NCBI GenBank assembly: GCA_030612945.1
Contig: JAUWMY010000088.1
Location: forward strand, 1-8,544
Reading direction: 5' to 3'
Length of the DNA: 8,544 bases
Source of the DNA: Desulfobacteraceae bacterium
GTDB lineage: Bacteria > Desulfobacterota > DSM-4660 > Desulfatiglandales > Desulfatiglandaceae
Positions 7,029 to 8,544 of the stretch are shown one piece after another; the first letter of the stretch is position 1, and every line of letters begins with the position of its first letter. Under the pieces are notes generated by a model, which made no database searches, was not told where the DNA came from, and saw nothing but the letters and a program-made list of their open reading frames with translations. Position numbers and translations under genes: made by a program.

Positions 7029-7253
7029 ATGTCAAACAACAGGTCAAAAGAGTATGCCAAGACAGGGATGATAATTTCCCTTGTAATGACAGCGGGAACG
7101 GCTTTTTTCCAGGACAATAAGACTGTAAAATACTTACACATCGCCTCCGGTACGGCATTGATTGGCTTCTCTTACTGGCACCACATCCTGTACAAGAAAG
7201 AATATGACAGGGTAAAAAGTGTAACAAGACATCAGATACGCCACGCAGGATAA
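7029..7253 (+). CDS. Small two-helix membrane protein with His-x13-His
   Basis: A 74-residue protein starting at ATG 7029, with AAGGAGA (7017-7023) 5 nt upstream. The reading frame is open further upstream (from ATG 6915), but that stretch only reads the Lys-rich end of the preceding gene out of frame and lacks a ribosome binding site. Two hydrophobic helices are visible: ~11-27 (KTGMIISLVMTAGTAFF) and ~35-54 (YLHIASGTALIGFSYWHHIL). H37 and H51 are separated by 13 residues in the second helix, with a Gly at 41. This spacing is reminiscent of b-type cytochrome helices and DUF4405-like proteins, but a 74-residue protein would need to oligomerise to bind haem. The C-terminus is basic. The function is unrecognised; it is co-directional and tightly spaced with the organelle-type genes. 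Confidence 0.8.
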   Translation: MSNNRSKEYAKTGMIISLVMTAGTAFFQDNKTVKYLHIASGTALIGFSYWHHILYKKEYDRVKSVTRHQIRHAG

Positions 7254-7270
7254 GGGGCTTGAAGGTTATC

Positions 7271-7597
7271 ATGACTATCGAAGATTATCTTATACCTTTG
7301 CTTGAAGAAACAGAGATTGCCCATCATATTCCGGGCCGGATACGATTGAGGTTTAATAACACCATTTTGACTATGTGGCCAAAGCTGAATGGCATTAAAA
7401 AAAAGGTGCAAGGAGTATTAGATCAGATTGAGGCTATCAAGGATGTAAGGCTGAACCTCTATGCAGGATCTGTGGTTGTTCAATACGATACAGATCTCCT
7501 CCCTCCCGGCTTTTGGCAACAAGTGGTGGAGGAAAATGATGTGGAGCGGCTGAGAGAGGAAGTGAAAAAACTGCTCCCCGGCTTACACCTCAAATGA
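7271..7597 (+). CDS. Stand-alone HMA_2-like protein with PGRIRLRF motif
   Basis: A 108-residue soluble protein. ATG 7271 is preferred over the in-frame TTG 7259 because GAAGG (7261-7265) lies 5 nt before the ATG. H18-H19-I-P-G22-R23-I-R25-L-R27-F opens the first strand of an HMA_2-like beta-alpha-beta domain. A helix follows (VLDQIEAIKDV), then the strand pair VRLNLYAGSVVVQYD, which is the usual I-x-x-V...V-x-Y-D pattern of these domains. A charged C-terminal helix ends the protein. There is no CxxC, so it does not bind metal like classical HMA chaperones; the Arg-rich loop may contact phosphate, lipid or the ATPases. The same motif is at the N-terminus of the first ATPase. Stand-alone proteins of this kind accompany FezB-type ATPases, which supports a ferrosome-like cluster. 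Confidence 0.88.
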   Translation: MTIEDYLIPLLEETEIAHHIPGRIRLRFNNTILTMWPKLNGIKKKVQGVLDQIEAIKDVRLNLYAGSVVVQYDTDLLPPGFWQQVVEENDVERLREEVKKLLPGLHLK

Positions 7598-7829
7598 TTG
7601 AATATTTTCGATTGAATATTGAATATTTAAGGAATTCTTTCCATTATAAAAGAATTATCATAAAAATGACGGGGACACAAATATTCAATTGTCAATAGTC
7701 AATTCCGGCTTGTCCGGGTTAGGGTTATAGGAAAATATTTTTGGACGATTAAAACTCGATCCTGAAAATAACTATCATCACATAAGCCATTATCAAGTTT
7801 CAAGTTTCAACCATAAGGAGGTGAGAAAC
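7598..7829. repeat. Repeat-rich intergenic region without genes
   Basis: Starts with tandem GATTGAATATT units (~7600-7630). Then comes a hairpin AATTCTTT (7633-7640)/AAAGAATT (7649-7656), a GACGGGGACACAAATATTC tract (~7668-7686), a small CCGG-CTTGT-CCGG dyad (~7706-7718), and a TCAAGTTTCAAGTTTCAA direct repeat (~7793-7810). TTGAATATT near 7620 is inverted as AATATTCAA near 7680. This looks like debris of mobile or REP-like elements. No promoter or ORF is convincing, though a promoter for the next genes may lie here. Confidence 0.6.
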
Positions 7830-7958
7830 GTGTATATCCCGCTTAGAATCCTTTTTACAGGCGTGTTATTTTATGCGGCTTACAGATTTGGTAAATCAGT
7901 AGGAAAGGAAGAGGAAAGAGAGAAGCTCGAGGATAAAAGAAAGTCAACAGGTAAATAA
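7830..7958 (+). CDS. 42-residue single-span membrane microprotein
   Basis: Starts with GTG at 7830, 7 nt after a near-perfect AAGGAGGTGAG (7815-7825), and ends at TAA 7956-7958. The product begins MYIPLRILFTGVLFYAAYRF, one hydrophobic helix (residues ~4-20), followed by a highly charged Lys/Glu/Arg tail (KEEEREKLEDKRK). The design (short helix plus charged helical tail) parallels the 68-residue protein at 5591, and the ribosome binding region is almost identical to that gene's. The next gene's ribosome binding site overlaps its stop codon, so the two are probably co-transcribed. No named family is recognised. The strong start signal and neat spacing make it a likely real gene. Confidence 0.72.
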   Translation: MYIPLRILFTGVLFYAAYRFGKSVGKEEEREKLEDKRKSTGK

Positions 7959-7975
7959 AGGAGTGAGATTTTTTA

Positions 7976-8254
7976 ATGCCTAATCGCGATGGAACAGGCC
8001 CACAGGGTAAAGGAAAGGGCATGGGCCGTGGCAGTGGAGTGCCCGATGAGCGCTGCCATGAATGCGGGAAAGAGAAGCTTCCTGAAGAAAGCCTGGCTAC
8101 AAGTTCAGGGGGCGTCGGCTGGGAAGTTGGAGCCGGACCAGGAGGACTTTGCATATGTCTGAGGTGTAAAAAGGAATTGAAACATATTACCGGTACGCCC
8201 TGCACAAAGATGAAATGCCCTGATTGTGGTATCCCCATGGCAAGAAAACTATGA
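7976..8254 (+). CDS. Gly-rich, Cys-rich DUF5320-like metal-binding protein
   Basis: A 92-residue cytoplasmic protein with AAGGAGTGAG (7958-7967) ahead of ATG 7976, a slightly long spacing. The N-terminus (MPNRDGTGPQGKGKGMGRGS) matches the Gly/Pro-rich opening typical of DUF5320 proteins in anaerobes. Eight cysteines follow: C27-x2-C30, then C59-x-C61-x2-C64, then C76-x4-C81-x2-C84 within a TPCTKMKCPDCGIPM segment. The latter two groups probably form a zinc-ribbon or rubredoxin-like knuckle binding Zn or Fe. The wider family often sits near genes for iron-cofactor handling in strict anaerobes. In this context it may handle iron or respond to redox state. No catalytic motif is seen. Confidence 0.85.
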   Translation: MPNRDGTGPQGKGKGMGRGSGVPDERCHECGKEKLPEESLATSSGGVGWEVGAGPGGLCICLRCKKELKHITGTPCTKMKCPDCGIPMARKL

Positions 8255-8422
8255 GAAAGTCAATAACAATTTAATCCGGGTTGCATCAATGAATTTCCTA
8301 TTAATCCTGCTGGCCACTGCCACGCAATTTTTTGAATAGTCAATACCGAATATCTTCCCTTCTGTGGCTAATTCAGCTAAGGTCTTGACGGTTTTACCCC
8401 CACCACAACCTATATCAAGGAA
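8249..8422 (-). pseudogene. Truncated class I SAM-dependent methyltransferase remnant
   Basis: On the minus strand, an open stretch bounded by TAA (8425-8423) and TAG (8251-8249) reads FLDIGCGGGKTVKTLAEL and continues through KIFGIDYS to VASRINRKFIDAT. The LDIGCGGG sequence is motif I (SAM-binding glycine loop) and GIDYS is motif II of class I methyltransferases. About 50 residues are intact. The N-terminus before motif I and everything after the second helix are missing, so this is a fragment and not a working gene. Its 3' limit touches the stop codon of the DUF5320-like gene. It marks a recombination or deletion scar. Confidence 0.7.
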
Positions 8423-8544
8423 TTATGGCATTCGTTTTTGACGGAATTTTTCCGCCCTTCGGGTCAGTATCTTACTGATCAAATATCGATAGATGAACCG
8501 TTTGATGAAATTTTTGTTCGAAAGATTATCGCCGTGTTTATCGT
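8417..8544 (+). other. Possible 5'-partial or start-less coding region running off the window
   Basis: From ~8417 the plus strand reads KELWHSFLTEFFRPSGQY and continues with LTDQISIDEPFDEIFVRK to the window end without a stop. The frame has coding-like composition. The only plausible in-frame start is TTG 8438, and it has no ribosome binding site. It begins exactly where the methyltransferase fragment breaks off, so it may be a second gene remnant or an element such as a transposase. I do not recognise the family. Confidence 0.3.

Noticed and set aside
8425..8478. Short ORF from ATG 8425
   Set aside because: It encodes only 17 residues with no ribosome binding site.

Overview
The window looks like chromosomal DNA from an anaerobic bacterium. 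The most likely source is the Desulfobacterota (sulfate- or iron-reducing deltaproteobacterial lineages) or a relative. This rests on moderate GC content, the gene content (two HMA_2-type P-type ATPases, a Cys-rich DUF5320-like protein) and the style of the intergenic DNA (degenerate short tandem repeats, a GTAAAAAGTC-type inverted repeat, a CGGGGACA tract). The taxon is inferred; no rRNA or marker gene is present.

Layout: a leader with a strong intrinsic terminator (91-132) is followed by a P1B-type ATPase (218-2464) and a coupled soluble protein with an HMA-like N-terminus (2467-3039). A 285-bp repeat-rich gap holding a palindrome and a MITE/REP-like inverted repeat leads to a second, divergent P1B-type ATPase (3325-5490). 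After a 100-bp gap with short tandem repeats comes a tight run of five small genes (5591-7597). Three of these are single-span membrane proteins sharing one module (G-rich helix, LLT(S/N), VK(K/R)/VQK). One of the three carries a ~200-residue Pro/Gly/Gln/Tyr-rich disordered N-terminus with a His cluster. They are followed by a two-helix membrane protein and a stand-alone HMA_2-type protein with a GRIRLRF motif. A 232-bp gap with degraded repeats then leads to a 42-residue single-span microprotein (7830-7958) and a Cys-rich, glycine-rich DUF5320-like protein (7976-8254). The right end holds a truncated minus-strand methyltransferase fragment and the possible start of another coding region.

Interpretation: P1B ATPases whose N-terminal metal-binding domain is replaced by an Arg-rich HMA_2 motif (H-x-x-P-G-R-x-R-x-R/K), clustered with further HMA_2-like proteins and small membrane proteins, are the hallmark of fez (ferrosome) clusters. 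Ferrosomes are membrane-bounded iron-phosphorus storage organelles in anaerobic bacteria and archaea, and FezB is a P1B-6-type ATPase. I therefore read the window as a ferrosome-type gene cluster, or a close relative, with an unusual two-ATPase architecture. The ATPases would load metal (probably iron) into a vesicle. The small single-span proteins and the disordered protein would be membrane, shell or matrix components. The HMA_2 and Cys-rich proteins would be adaptors or metal-handling factors. The organelle assignment is inference from family and context.

Most striking detail: the two ATPases are degenerate in complementary ways. The first keeps the N-terminal PGR motif but has TGRS instead of the catalytic TGES in the actuator domain. 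The second has intact TGES but has lost the H, P and G of the N-terminal motif. This raises the possibility of subfunctionalised or interacting pumps.
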